From Chitinophagales bacterium (GTDB taxonomy: Bacteria > Bacteroidota > Bacteroidia > Chitinophagales > Chitinophagaceae), in assembly GCA_017303855.1 (NCBI GenBank), contig JAFLBL010000003.1:289618-353617 (forward strand): 64,000 nt of DNA. Reading direction: 5' to 3'. Positions 36,501-45,601 of this stretch are shown here, piece by piece. Every line of letters starts with the position of its first letter. The first letter of the stretch is position 1. The notes under the pieces are model-generated. The model had not been told where the DNA came from and made no database searches. It worked only from the letters and a program-made list of their open reading frames with translations. Both the position numbers and the translations under genes were made by a program.

Positions 36501-37270
36501 TCCAGTACCCGCAGAAAAGGTTTGCCGTCTTTATACGCAAATTCGAATTTTCCTTTCAGGTCGTCTGACAAGGAATAGCCGTAGGCTTCGAGCAGTTTAT
36601 TTTTCTCTTTGTCCCAGTTGCGGATGGTATCAAAATAACCGGCTCCGTGCGTATTCAGCAGTTGCAGGAATACAATCATCTTGGGCAGACACAGCGGATG
36701 ATTTTCATCTTCATAGTCGCAACTGGTATCAAAATTCCGTTCCTCGTTTTTACGGATCAGTACCTTATAGGATTGCCCGTTAATGGCAACCGAGGCTTTC
36801 ACCACTTCATTCTCCGCAAATTCTATCGTAGCCTTATTTGTCCTTAAAAATGTTTCCGCATCTATCAGTGTCTCCGGTGAGCAAAGCAGCCGCAGGGTTT
36901 TGAGATCAATCGTTTTCATCTTGGCCACGGTGTGGCGCTGATCATATTTGATATTATCCGCCTGCAGATGACCGCGGTCAATCAGTTCCTGCAACTGAAA
37001 CAGGGCCGCCGCTTCGTGCCGGCAGATATCGCCCAGGTTATAGGGACAGGCACAACGCATGGATGTGCCCTTCGGATCCTTGAACTTCTGTATATACACT
37101 TTATAATACGTGGAATAGCTGTCGTCCTTGACGCGGAACACAGCCGAACCAAAAAGATCATCATACTCCACCAGCTCTACAAAACCGATTGCATGAATCT
37201 TTTTACCACGACGGATCACTTCATCCGTTCCATGGGTATAGACATATTTAATAAGGTGCGGTAACGCCAT
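33506..37270 (-). CDS. SWIM zinc-finger SNF2-family helicase-like ATPase
   Basis: The 1254-aa protein has an N-terminal SWIM zinc finger ([21 protein letters not shown], with CxC and CxH ligands near residue 70), a long middle domain with a repeated DUF-like body, and a C-terminal SNF2 motor: Walker [15 protein letters not shown], the DESQ box ([12 protein letters not shown]), SGTPLQNN, and the second RecA-like lobe ([51 protein letters not shown]). Such proteins remodel or translocate on DNA in bacteria, but in vivo substrates are unknown. Length is typical. Confidence 0.93.
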   Translation of the reverse strand: [1254 protein letters not shown]

Positions 37271-37282
37271 ATGTAAATAAAA

Positions 37283-37317
37283 AGTTTAGAGTTTAGGGTT
37301 GGGGGGTTAAGGTTTCC
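37283..37317. repeat. Heptamer array upstream of the SNF2 gene
   Basis: agtttag twice, then ggttggg, gggttaa and ggtttcc. Units of 7 bp drift in sequence but not in length. Confidence 0.45.
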
Positions 37318-37473
37318 GGACAGAAAACAAATAACCAAACCCTTACCCGACTCTGGTTGGGGCAATCGGCAAATCTAAAGGAATAGCCCGCTGATTTCCA
37401 TGCAAACAGACGGAAATAATAAATAAATTTTGAAACAGGAAAATGCGCGGAAAAAAAGGTACCTTAGTACGTT

Positions 37474-38199
37474 TTATTTTGCAATAAGTTTTCCCTCCGC
37501 ATATACCGGTAATACATTGGCCACATCGGGTGTAAGACAGAACTTAATATCTTCTATCAGCCCGAAGCGTTCTACCAGGCGATGATAGTGTGTCAGCTTT
37601 GGTGCGAACTCATGCAGTTTGTTTTTTTGCTTCATGAACATGGTCTCGGCCATCAGCGAACTGTCGCAGTGTACGGTAAAATGTTTTGCCACCTGGTGAA
37701 TGACTGCACCGGCAAACAAAGTATCCTCCAGGTTGAACCGGTCCTTCCAGCCGGCACAACCCAGTACTACATTCTTTTTTTCGCTGACGAGGAAATCACA
37801 AACGGCAGAGAGGTTGGGAAAGGATCCTGATATAATGGTATCCGCATTGCGGTCCAGTGCCATCTGTAATAAGCGGGTGCCGTTGGTGGTGGTGAGTACC
37901 AGTGTTTTATTTTCAATAAACTCACGGGTATATTCCAATGGTGAGTTTCCGTGAGAAAGTCCTTCGGCAATCATGCCATCGCGCTCACCGGCGGCAATGC
38001 CGCTGATATTGCGGCTGATTTCAATGGCTTTGGGAACGGTATCTACCGGTATCACACAACGGGCTCCGTTGTATAATGCCGACGCAATGGTGGAGGTAGC
38101 GCGGAAAACGTCAATAATCACCACTACGCTGTTGCTCAGATCATATAAATGCAGTAAGGCCGGGGATATCGATGTATGCAGGGAAGGTTTATGACTCAT
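37474..38199 (-). CDS. 2-phosphosulfolactate phosphatase-like (ComB family)
   Basis: The start is ATG 38199 (MSHKPSLHTSISPALL); the frame to 38256 adds 19 residues with no family match. The protein of about 241 aa has the ComB pattern: IDVFRATSTIASALYNGA near residue 28, GERDGMIAEGLSHGNSPLEYT, TTNGTRLLQMA, GCAGWKDRFNLEDTLFAGAV. ComB removes phosphate from 2-phosphosulfolactate in coenzyme M synthesis, but in non-methanogens it acts in an unclear context and may have another phosphatase role. No other coenzyme M genes are visible. Confidence 0.85.
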   Translation of the reverse strand: MSHKPSLHTSISPALLHLYDLSNSVVVIIDVFRATSTIASALYNGARCVIPVDTVPKAIEISRNISGIAAGERDGMIAEGLSHGNSPLEYTREFIENKTLVLTTTNGTRLLQMALDRNADTIISGSFPNLSAVCDFLVSEKKNVVLGCAGWKDRFNLEDTLFAGAVIHQVAKHFTVHCDSSLMAETMFMKQKNKLHEFAPKLTHYHRLVERFGLIEDIKFCLTPDVANVLPVYAEGKLIAK

Positions 38200-38273
38200 A
38201 GTAGGCTGCAAAAATAATGCATCGCGGCTTACCAATCTGCCGCCTGTCAAATTCATTGGAGAAATGACCTTGT

Positions 38274-38750
38274 TTATTTATTCAGCAGTTTCTGCCAGCG
38301 GCCGCTTTCCGCATAATCGCGGATGGTCTTGTTGCGCTGATCGAGCAGCTTATGCATATAGCGGGTAAGAAAGAGTGCATTGAACCACCGGCCCAGCAAT
38401 CCGTATGGCGATTCAAAATGAAAGAGATCAATCAGTATGGTGCCATTGTCACAGGCTTTGAAATAATGCTCATGCTTCATTTCCTTAAAATCTCCCTGTA
38501 CCTGTTCATCAATGAACATGTCGCCTTTCTTCATTTCCGTAATCTTCACCCGCATCAGTCTTTCTTTGAACAGATGACGGGCCCGCCAGGTTACCGTATC
38601 GTCTTTTTCAATCAGCCCGAAACGGGTACCGGCCACGGCCTCTTCTTTGTAGTGGGCCATTGACTCTTTGTGCAGACCGATATGCCGGCTGAGGTCGAAG
38701 ACCACTTCGGCGGGAGCGGCAATAAATGTGGTTAAATGAATCGTTGGCAT
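38274..38750 (-). CDS. SRPBCC-fold lipid/ligand-binding protein
   Basis: The 158-aa protein matches the START/SRPBCC cyclase-like pattern (HLTTFIAAPAEVVFDLSRHIGLHKESM, then LIDLFHFESPYGLLGRWFNALFLTRYMHKLLDQRN). The hydrophobic pocket is expected to bind a small lipid or aromatic ligand. It lies between comB-like and gcvT genes with short gaps, but these are not clearly one operon. No specific substrate is indicated. Confidence 0.75.
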   Translation of the reverse strand: MPTIHLTTFIAAPAEVVFDLSRHIGLHKESMAHYKEEAVAGTRFGLIEKDDTVTWRARHLFKERLMRVKITEMKKGDMFIDEQVQGDFKEMKHEHYFKACDNGTILIDLFHFESPYGLLGRWFNALFLTRYMHKLLDQRNKTIRDYAESGRWQKLLNK

Positions 38751-38810
38751 GGTGCTGACAGGTAAAATACAATTTTCCTAACCGTTGCAAAAACAGGACC
38801 ACGGATTTAT

Positions 38811-39902
38811 TCAGGAAAAAGGAATCTTTGCCACTTTGGCCAGCAGGAGTTTATCGCGTACCTGGATGTAGATCTGCGCGTCTATCGCCGCAAATGCGGG
38901 TCGTACATACCCCATGCCGATGGCTTTGCCGAGACTGGGTGACTGGGTACCGGAAGTAACCACACCCAATGGCTGACCCGCGGCATCTTTGATTTCATAT
39001 CCATGGCGGGGAATGCCCTTGTCCACCATTTCAAAACCGACCAGTTTACGGCTTACCCCTTCGGCTTTTTGCTTCGCAAATACGTCTTTATTGGTAAAGT
39101 CTTTGGTGAATTTGGTAATCCAGCCCAGTCCTGCTTCAATGGGTGATGTGGTATCATCTATATCATTGCCATAAAGACAGAAGCCCATTTCCAGGCGAAG
39201 GGTATCACGGGCACCGAGACCAATCGGTTTCATGCCCTGTGGTCCGCCGGCGGCAAATATGGCTTCCCATATTTTATCAGCCGCCCCGTCTTTATCTTCA
39301 AAATATATTTCCACCCCGCCGGCTCCGGTATAACCCGTGGCACTGATCAGTACATTTTCCACCCCGGCAAAAACTCCTTTTACAAACGTGTAATATTTGA
39401 GGTTGATAATATCGAGGTCCGTGAGTGGCTGCAGGATCTTTGTTGCATTCGGTCCCTGTATGGCCAGCAGGCATGTTTTTTCAGAGATATTGTGCATCTC
39501 CACGTTTTCCGTATTGTGCTGACTGATCCAGTTCCAGTCTTTTTCAATATTGGAGGCATTCACCACCAGCATATACACTTTATTTTCTTCCACACAATAA
39601 ACAAGCAGGTCGTCCACGATACCGCCGGTTGCATTGGGTAAACAACTGTACTGTGCCTGGCCGTTTTTCAGTTTGGCCGCATCATTACTCGTTACCCGCT
39701 GAATCAGGTCCAGCGCTTTTTCCCCTTTCAATATAAATTCACCCATATGGCTGACATCAAACACACCGGCATTTTTCCGCACGGCAGCGTGTTCATCATT
39801 GATACCGGTATAGGAGATGGGCATATTGTATCCGGCAAAAGGCGCCATTTTAGCACCGAGGGCAATATGTTTTGCAGTGAAGGGGGTGTTTTTTACAGAC
39901 AT
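38811..39902 (-). CDS. gcvT: Glycine cleavage system T protein (aminomethyltransferase)
   Basis: The start is ATG 39902 ([25 protein letters not shown]); the frame to 39926 adds eight residues. The about 363-aa protein has GcvT folate-binding features: [30 protein letters not shown], then [17 protein letters not shown], and [19 protein letters not shown], and [21 protein letters not shown]. It transfers the aminomethyl group from the H protein to tetrahydrofolate. P and H proteins are not in this window. Confidence 0.95.
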   Translation of the reverse strand: MSVKNTPFTAKHIALGAKMAPFAGYNMPISYTGINDEHAAVRKNAGVFDVSHMGEFILKGEKALDLIQRVTSNDAAKLKNGQAQYSCLPNATGGIVDDLLVYCVEENKVYMLVVNASNIEKDWNWISQHNTENVEMHNISEKTCLLAIQGPNATKILQPLTDLDIINLKYYTFVKGVFAGVENVLISATGYTGAGGVEIYFEDKDGAADKIWEAIFAAGGPQGMKPIGLGARDTLRLEMGFCLYGNDIDDTTSPIEAGLGWITKFTKDFTNKDVFAKQKAEGVSRKLVGFEMVDKGIPRHGYEIKDAAGQPLGVVTSGTQSPSLGKAIGMGYVRPAFAAIDAQIYIQVRDKLLLAKVAKIPFS

Positions 39903-39959
39903 ATACTTGCTATTAAAAGTCAGCAAAGTTAAGCGAATATGTGTTAGTGTTTATAACAG

Positions 39960-39982
39960 AAAGACTCCACAGGGGAGTCTTT
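39960..39982. terminator. Intergenic hairpin downstream of the PspC gene
   Basis: AAAGACTCC, a 5-nt loop, and GGAGTCTTT form a 9-bp perfect stem. It lies between the end of the PspC gene and the start of gcvT; the T run is short, so terminator strength is uncertain. Confidence 0.5.
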
Positions 39983-40055
39983 CCGGGGTCCTGACTTAAG
40001 GGACCACCAACTTGCCCGCGGTTGGCGGGACTTCAACCGAGCTATACTTATTTCG

Positions 40056-42326
40056 TTATAATACCAGTGAGCCTACGGGTGAAGGGATTCCCACGATATC
40101 CCCTTCGGATTTTGCTTCCATTTTTCGTTTCCAGCTGATGGCTTTTTTCTTCGCTTTTTCTTCCAGGTCTTTTATCCGGCGGTCAGACTCTTCGCGTTTT
40201 CTTTTTTCTTCTTCCAGTTGTTGCTGAATCTCCGGATCAGGTGCCGGTTCTGCTGTTACTGTATCGGGTGCATCGAAACGGTAATCACTATTCTGGCGGC
40301 GGGCGGGTGTAACCGTGTTTACCGCTTTGCGTTGATTATCCGGTTTCAGTTTTCCGTCAATACCCATGGTATAATACTCACCAGCCATGAATTCAAAATC
40401 GTAATCCTCATCTATACGGAGACCGATATTATTGCGATAGCGTTCTTTGCGGTTAATGGTCATCCGCATCAGGTTCAGTTTTTCCCTGACGGATTCATCA
40501 AACCTGATTTTTTTACCAATCGGAATCTGCACCAGGATGGCCACCTGCTGGAGCCGGTACTTGCTTTCTTTGCCGATTGAAAAACCACTGGGCAGGTCAA
40601 GCAGACTGTCGCGCAAACTGGCTTTATAGGTAAACTGTGAAGCCCTGAGTTTGGCATCCTCATCATTCCGGCCATTGCTGTATTTTTTTATACTTACATG
40701 GTACATGGAATCCGGGCTGGCCGTAAACTCGAACCAGGCATTGGATAAGCGCATGGTATCATTATTCAGGTCCCAGCCACCAATATCCTCATTGATCCAG
40801 CCGTAGCCGCCGGTGTATTCCAGCTCGGGTTGTGATACAGTAATTACCAGTTTCCCATTGGACGGTTTGAACGCGGCCAGCTCAGTCGGTACCGGTTCGT
40901 CGATATAACGCATCGTGCTGAAGTCGCGGCCCAGGCTGCTGATCAGCAGTACCAGAGAAACCCAGCCCAGTGTCCATAAGGCACCAAAGGTCCAGCCGAG
41001 ATAATTGCTGCCGGCTCTTGCATTCATAATCCGGCGTACTACCCATACAATAAAAGCGATCAGCGGAACCAGCAGGAAGAAAATAAGGGTACCCCAGGCA
41101 TAAATCTGCTGCCAGCGGCTGGTCCATAAGAAATCATTCAATGGCCACCACTGCGGACCGCTGAACAGGATCGCGATTAATGAAATAAATAATGCAAACG
41201 CGATGGTACCGAAAATAAACAGGAAGAATACTTTGAACAATACACCGATTGCGTGACCTATGCCACCACCGGAACGACGAACCGTCTGGTTCACTTCCGC
41301 TGCAAACTCTTTGCCGCGTGTATTGGAAAACTCCTTCGCCTTATTGGAAAATTGCTGGGCCGATTCTTTTACTTCCTCACCCCATCCCTTCATCCTGTCC
41401 TTCATGTTATCCATGCCTTCCTTTACATTCTGGCGGATTGTATTCACATCCACTTTCTCCCCGCGCATTTCCATTTTCTGATACGTGGTACGGGCTTCGG
41501 GTAATACAATCCAGAGAACGATATAGATTAAAATGAATGTACCGGAAATGGAACTGAAGCCGATATTCCAGAACAGATCAAAATCATTCCAGCGGAATCC
41601 GTTCAGTGAACTGAACAGAATATTCAGGATCAGCGGTGCGGCAAATACCAGGCGTACTGTAGACGTACTTCTTCCGAAATAAGCCGCCAGTCCGCTGGCC
41701 ACACCACCAATTACTTTCTCTTCGGGGTTGCGGAACAAACGCTTGCCGGTATACTCTTCCAGGTCTTTGGGAGGTAAAATAATCCACATGATGATGTAGG
41801 CGAGGAAGCCCAGCCCAAAACCACCGAATGTGATAATGGCAAAAAGGATACGGACAATCGCGGGGTCCACATTCATATAAGCGGCCACACCACTACATAC
41901 ACCACCGATAAACTTATCACTGGTATCGCGGTACAGCCGGCCACGGGATGTTTTCTCCCGCTCCGCGTATGTATAATTCCCGCTGCTTTGCTGCTGATAG
42001 GATTGTTGCTCCTGTTGCGGCTGGGTTCCTTTTAACGGGATATCCGTTACATCTGTTGCCGCTTCTGCTTCAAAATCTTCCGGACGGCCCATGGAACTGG
42101 CAATCTCGTTCACATCCGCATCTGTAATGCAGGTGGAACCTTTCCGGACTTTCTCACTCATGAGCTCCGCAATACGGCTTTCGATATCATTGATGATTTC
42201 GTCCCGGCTTTCTTCATTGGAGAAATAGCGGCGCAGACTTTCAATATATCCCTGCAGTTGTTCATAGGCAGAGTCTTCAATCGGGATGACCCGTCCGCTG
42301 AGGTTTATGTTAATAATCTTTTTCAT
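40056..42326 (-). CDS. PspC-domain membrane protein
   Basis: The 756-aa protein has an N-terminal cytoplasmic region with DUF-like helices (about 1-95), two PspC domains in tandem (RLYRDTSDKFIGGVCSGVAAYMNVDPAIVRILFAIITF, and RLFRNPEEKVIGGVASGLAAYFG), and then several membrane segments and a long extracytoplasmic C-terminal tail with a coiled-coil end (IQQQLEEEKRKREESDRRIKDLEEKAKKK). It follows a PadR regulator gene with a gap of 34 nt. PadR-PspC pairs are common in Bacteroidota. PspC proteins respond to envelope stress in enterobacteria. Confidence 0.88.
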   Translation of the reverse strand: MKKIININLSGRVIPIEDSAYEQLQGYIESLRRYFSNEESRDEIINDIESRIAELMSEKVRKGSTCITDADVNEIASSMGRPEDFEAEAATDVTDIPLKGTQPQQEQQSYQQQSSGNYTYAEREKTSRGRLYRDTSDKFIGGVCSGVAAYMNVDPAIVRILFAIITFGGFGLGFLAYIIMWIILPPKDLEEYTGKRLFRNPEEKVIGGVASGLAAYFGRSTSTVRLVFAAPLILNILFSSLNGFRWNDFDLFWNIGFSSISGTFILIYIVLWIVLPEARTTYQKMEMRGEKVDVNTIRQNVKEGMDNMKDRMKGWGEEVKESAQQFSNKAKEFSNTRGKEFAAEVNQTVRRSGGGIGHAIGVLFKVFFLFIFGTIAFALFISLIAILFSGPQWWPLNDFLWTSRWQQIYAWGTLIFFLLVPLIAFIVWVVRRIMNARAGSNYLGWTFGALWTLGWVSLVLLISSLGRDFSTMRYIDEPVPTELAAFKPSNGKLVITVSQPELEYTGGYGWINEDIGGWDLNNDTMRLSNAWFEFTASPDSMYHVSIKKYSNGRNDEDAKLRASQFTYKASLRDSLLDLPSGFSIGKESKYRLQQVAILVQIPIGKKIRFDESVREKLNLMRMTINRKERYRNNIGLRIDEDYDFEFMAGEYYTMGIDGKLKPDNQRKAVNTVTPARRQNSDYRFDAPDTVTAEPAPDPEIQQQLEEEKRKREESDRRIKDLEEKAKKKAISWKRKMEAKSEGDIVGIPSPVGSLVL

Positions 42327-42360
42327 GATTCAGGTATTTGGTTGAAGTGGTTGGTTATAG

Positions 42361-42711
42361 TTAGTAGTGAAATGGTTGTTCCGGTTTCTTGCTGGCCAGG
42401 GTATTGACTCCGTTGGAAAGCTCATCCCAGGTTTTCTCGAGCTCTTTGTAAAACAATTCCCCCTTTTCTGTCAGGGAAAAATATTTCCGGGGTGGACCGG
42501 AATTACTTTCTACCCAACGATACGTGAGCATACCGGCATTTTTCAGGCGGGTGAGCAAGGGGTACAGTGTACCTTCCAGGATCTGCAGATTGGCCGCCTT
42601 CATCTCCTCCACAATATCACTGGGGTAAGCCTCGCCCCGGCGGATAATGGAAAGGATACAGAATTCCAGGATACCCTTCCGCATCTGGCTCTGTGTATTT
42701 TCTATATTCAT
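42361..42711 (-). CDS. PadR-family transcriptional regulator
   Basis: The start is ATG 42711 (MNIENTQSQMRKGILEFCIL), which starts at the conserved N-terminal helix; the frame extends to 42774. The about 116-aa protein has the winged-helix core of PadR (EFCILSIIRRGEAYPSDIVEEMKAANLQILEGTLYPLLTRLKNAGML, then YRWVESNSGPPRKYFSLTEKGELF). It probably represses its own promoter, at which a GTACT...AGTAC inverted repeat is found, and controls the PspC gene. Confidence 0.92.
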   Translation of the reverse strand: MNIENTQSQMRKGILEFCILSIIRRGEAYPSDIVEEMKAANLQILEGTLYPLLTRLKNAGMLTYRWVESNSGPPRKYFSLTEKGELFYKELEKTWDELSNGVNTLASKKPEQPFHY

Positions 42712-42738
42712 ATCCTGAGGTTTTTTAAGTATCTGTTT

Positions 42739-42779
42739 CAAAGATAATAACAGTTTTAGTACTATGCAAAACAAAGTAC
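42739..42779 (-). promoter_or_regulatory. padR promoter with overlapping candidate operator
   Basis: On the minus strand, TATCTTTG (42739-42746) is a perfect -7 box, and TTG at 42767-42769 lies 20 bp upstream as a -33 box. GTACT and AGTAC at 42759-42763 and 42775-42779 form an inverted repeat overlapping the -33 box, so the regulator may shut off its own transcription. Confidence 0.55.
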
Positions 42780-42964
42780 CATATTTTTTAAGGTATTCTT
42801 TTGGTTGAAATCGCTTTGCAAACAGCTTACTTATTAATAATCACTTAATTACACCTGTTTTGGAAAAAGGCTGCATAAAACCCATCTACACGAGTGGTAA
42901 AATTCAGGGATGAGCGAAAAACAAGGAAAATCCCCGTTTTTTACCGAAATTCATGGCTCCTGCA

Positions 42965-43999
42965 ATGAAAAAGAACCATTTTCCCCTCATTTTGCTGTTA
43001 TTCCTCCTTTCCGCCTGCGCCGATAAATACATGGCATACCGGCACAAATACCCTTTCACTGCAACGGATGGTAAGCCGGATTACAGTAACACAGACTACT
43101 GGGCGGCCCACCCGGATAAATGGGATCCGTCGGACAGTGTGCCCAAACCCCTTCGTGCCTTTCCCCGCGACAGTTCTGTGGATGTATTTTTTCTGCACCC
43201 CACCACTTTTACCAAAAAGAGTGATGCCGGTCAGTCCAATGCCCGGATTGATGATGCATATATCAATGCGAAAACCGATTACAGCACGATTCTTTACCAG
43301 GCAAGCGTGTTTAATGAACAATGCCGTGTATTTGCCCCCCGTTACCGGCAGGCGCATATTCAGAATTTTTATTCCGCCGACAGTCTGAAAGCCCATGCCG
43401 CTTTTGAACTGGCGTATGCTGATATCCGTGATGCCTTTGCGTACTATTTATCGCATTACAATAAAGGCCGCCCTTTTATCATTGCAGGTCATAGTCAGGG
43501 GGCCCTGTTAAGTGAGCGCTTACTGAAAGAAGAAGTGGAAGGAAAACCTTTGATGCGGCAGCTGGTGGCCGCCTATATTGCCGGATGGCCGGTACCTGCC
43601 GGTTATTTTACCACATTGAAAGTTTGTACAGATTCCTTACAAACAGGTTGCTTTTGCAGCTGGCGCACATTTAAATCCGGCTATCGTCCGGCTTACCTGG
43701 AAAAAGAACAGCCGGGTGTGCAGGTTACCAATCCGATCAGCTGGACTATTACCGGTGAAGAGATCAGCCGGCGGTATAACAAAGGTGCCGTGATCCGTTT
43801 CAATAAACTATATAAAGTCAGTACAGGTGCCCGGATCTCGGCCGGTCTGCTCTATACAAAACGACCCCGTTTTCCCTGGAGTTTTTTATACCGGAGTAAA
43901 AATTATCATGTCGGTGATATAAATCTGTATTACATGAATATCCGGGAAAATATTAAAACCCGGATCCGGCAATTCAGGGCCGGCGTTCCAGCTTCCTGA
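42965..43999 (+). CDS. DUF3089 lipase-like lipoprotein
   Basis: The start is ATG 42965 (MKKNHFPLILLLFLLSACADK), which gives a lipobox of LSAC; four codons of a longer frame precede it. The about 344-aa protein is an alpha/beta hydrolase of the DUF3089 family, with VDVFFLHPTTFTKK, FAPRYRQAHI, a GHSQGALL nucleophile elbow and the strand VAAYIAGWPVPAGYF. An envelope lipase or esterase role is possible. Its 3' end overlaps the convergent membrane-protein gene by 26 bp. Confidence 0.85.
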   Translation: MKKNHFPLILLLFLLSACADKYMAYRHKYPFTATDGKPDYSNTDYWAAHPDKWDPSDSVPKPLRAFPRDSSVDVFFLHPTTFTKKSDAGQSNARIDDAYINAKTDYSTILYQASVFNEQCRVFAPRYRQAHIQNFYSADSLKAHAAFELAYADIRDAFAYYLSHYNKGRPFIIAGHSQGALLSERLLKEEVEGKPLMRQLVAAYIAGWPVPAGYFTTLKVCTDSLQTGCFCSWRTFKSGYRPAYLEKEQPGVQVTNPISWTITGEEISRRYNKGAVIRFNKLYKVSTGARISAGLLYTKRPRFPWSFLYRSKNYHVGDINLYYMNIRENIKTRIRQFRAGVPAS

Positions 44000-45596
44000 C
44001 TTCAAGGCAACGGTAACCGGGAAGTGTATCCGAAAGTGTATAGTCTTTATATACGCTTTCCAGTGCCGGCAGCGGAGCACCCAGCAAATACACATTCTTT
44101 TCTGAAATGACGGCCTCATCCACGGAAGAATAACCAAAGCGTTTCAACGTCTGCGGATACATATTTGTCAGTAAGCGGTCTTTGTATACTAAATTCCTTA
44201 CCGGGTATTGCCGCGGAAGATCGCGGATGCTGAAATAGCCCAGTGGAAAACTGTCATCGGTGGCGATAAACAACTGTTCCGGATGCCGGTTTAATTCATC
44301 AAGCATACAGATAAATTTATGCCGTCTCGATTCATTCAGCTGGTTTTCTTTGTACAACCGAACACCCATCCAGCCGGAAAGCAACAGGAATAAGGCAACA
44401 AACAGTACCGGAGCGGTACGGCCGTATTTTCTGAATCCGGTTATGCCTTCCAGTTGCATCCCGGCGGTTACAAATAAAAAGAACAGTAATCCGAAATGCA
44501 GCGGTGGTGTCAGTTTCATCAAAATAAACAAACCCGTATGCACCGCCAGTACTGTACCCAGGGCGATCAGCCAGCGCCGGATCCTCCTCTTTTCTCCTGC
44601 CAGGAAAAGACAGGCGGCCCCTGCCAGGAAAAAAAGCAGGTAGATTCGGCTCTCCTGAAAAAACCAATACAGCCCCTCCCGGTCTTCGGGATCATTCAGC
44701 AGGCGCCGGCGGATCATATTGTTTCCGTATGCTTTTATTTTCGCTGTGGAAAAACGGGTACTGTCGTAAAGAAAACCGGCAAAAAACAAATCCTGTTCGT
44801 CTTTTCCGGTAAATGTAGCGGCAAGGCCCTCCCGGTTCAGTGGCCGGTTATACAAGTAAAACAAGGACTGGCGAAATGATTCCTGCTGTTTCCAGCCGGG
44901 TATTTGTTTTTCATAGTATTGCTGATGAAGCCGGTTTAATCCGAAAAAAAGAATGCCCGCTGATACAAAAACAAACAGGCCTTTGGGAAACAGGAGCGCC
45001 CGGTTATAAAAAAACAAGGGTGGCAGAAATAAAATCATCACCAGGCCGGTTACATGCAGCCGCAACATACCTGAAGCCATGAGCAGTAAAAAAGCCAATA
45101 ACCCGGGTAGCCGGAAAAGCTTTTTTACTTCCAGTGAATAAACCAGTAATACCATGGCCCCGCTGGTGGCGACAAACGCCGTACCGGAGAGATTCAGCGA
45201 AAGAACTATCCGGGTCTCCACAAAAAGAAACAGGAACACAAAGAACAAAAGCGCAGGAGCCGGTTTTAGTTTCTGCAGGAATGTATAGAGTACCGCAGCC
45301 AATCCCGCCCAGTTAAAGAGCAGCAGTATCAGCACATAGGCATTGATGCCCGGAAACTGAACAAACAATGTTTTTACCAATCCGCCCAGCCAGGGATGCC
45401 AGACATGATTGTAATGAAGTAATGCTGTAGCGGGTTCACCATATCCGCCAGCCAGCGTGTACATCATAAATGCATCATCGCCGGAATTGAGCAGGGGAGT
45501 AGTGAGCCGGATAAAGGCAAATAAGAAAACAGCAGGTACCAGCAGGGACAGCGGTACCGCTCTGAATAATATGAATTTTTTATTGCCTGACTGCAT
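43974..45596 (-). CDS. Polytopic membrane protein, GT-C glycosyltransferase-like
   Basis: The 540-aa protein has about ten to eleven membrane segments and a large extracytoplasmic C-terminal part. An early SGDDAFMMYTLAGGY segment resembles the acidic-residue loop of GT-C glycosyltransferases. It is 5 nt upstream of nothing recognised, but follows a similar membrane gene (45602-47098) by 5 nt, so the two are cotranscribed. A lipid-linked-sugar transfer role is likely but not proven. Confidence 0.5.
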   Translation of the reverse strand: MQSGNKKFILFRAVPLSLLVPAVFLFAFIRLTTPLLNSGDDAFMMYTLAGGYGEPATALLHYNHVWHPWLGGLVKTLFVQFPGINAYVLILLLFNWAGLAAVLYTFLQKLKPAPALLFFVFLFLFVETRIVLSLNLSGTAFVATSGAMVLLVYSLEVKKLFRLPGLLAFLLLMASGMLRLHVTGLVMILFLPPLFFYNRALLFPKGLFVFVSAGILFFGLNRLHQQYYEKQIPGWKQQESFRQSLFYLYNRPLNREGLAATFTGKDEQDLFFAGFLYDSTRFSTAKIKAYGNNMIRRRLLNDPEDREGLYWFFQESRIYLLFFLAGAACLFLAGEKRRIRRWLIALGTVLAVHTGLFILMKLTPPLHFGLLFFLFVTAGMQLEGITGFRKYGRTAPVLFVALFLLLSGWMGVRLYKENQLNESRRHKFICMLDELNRHPEQLFIATDDSFPLGYFSIRDLPRQYPVRNLVYKDRLLTNMYPQTLKRFGYSSVDEAVISEKNVYLLGAPLPALESVYKDYTLSDTLPGYRCLEVRKLERRP

Positions 45597-45601
45597 TACG
45601 C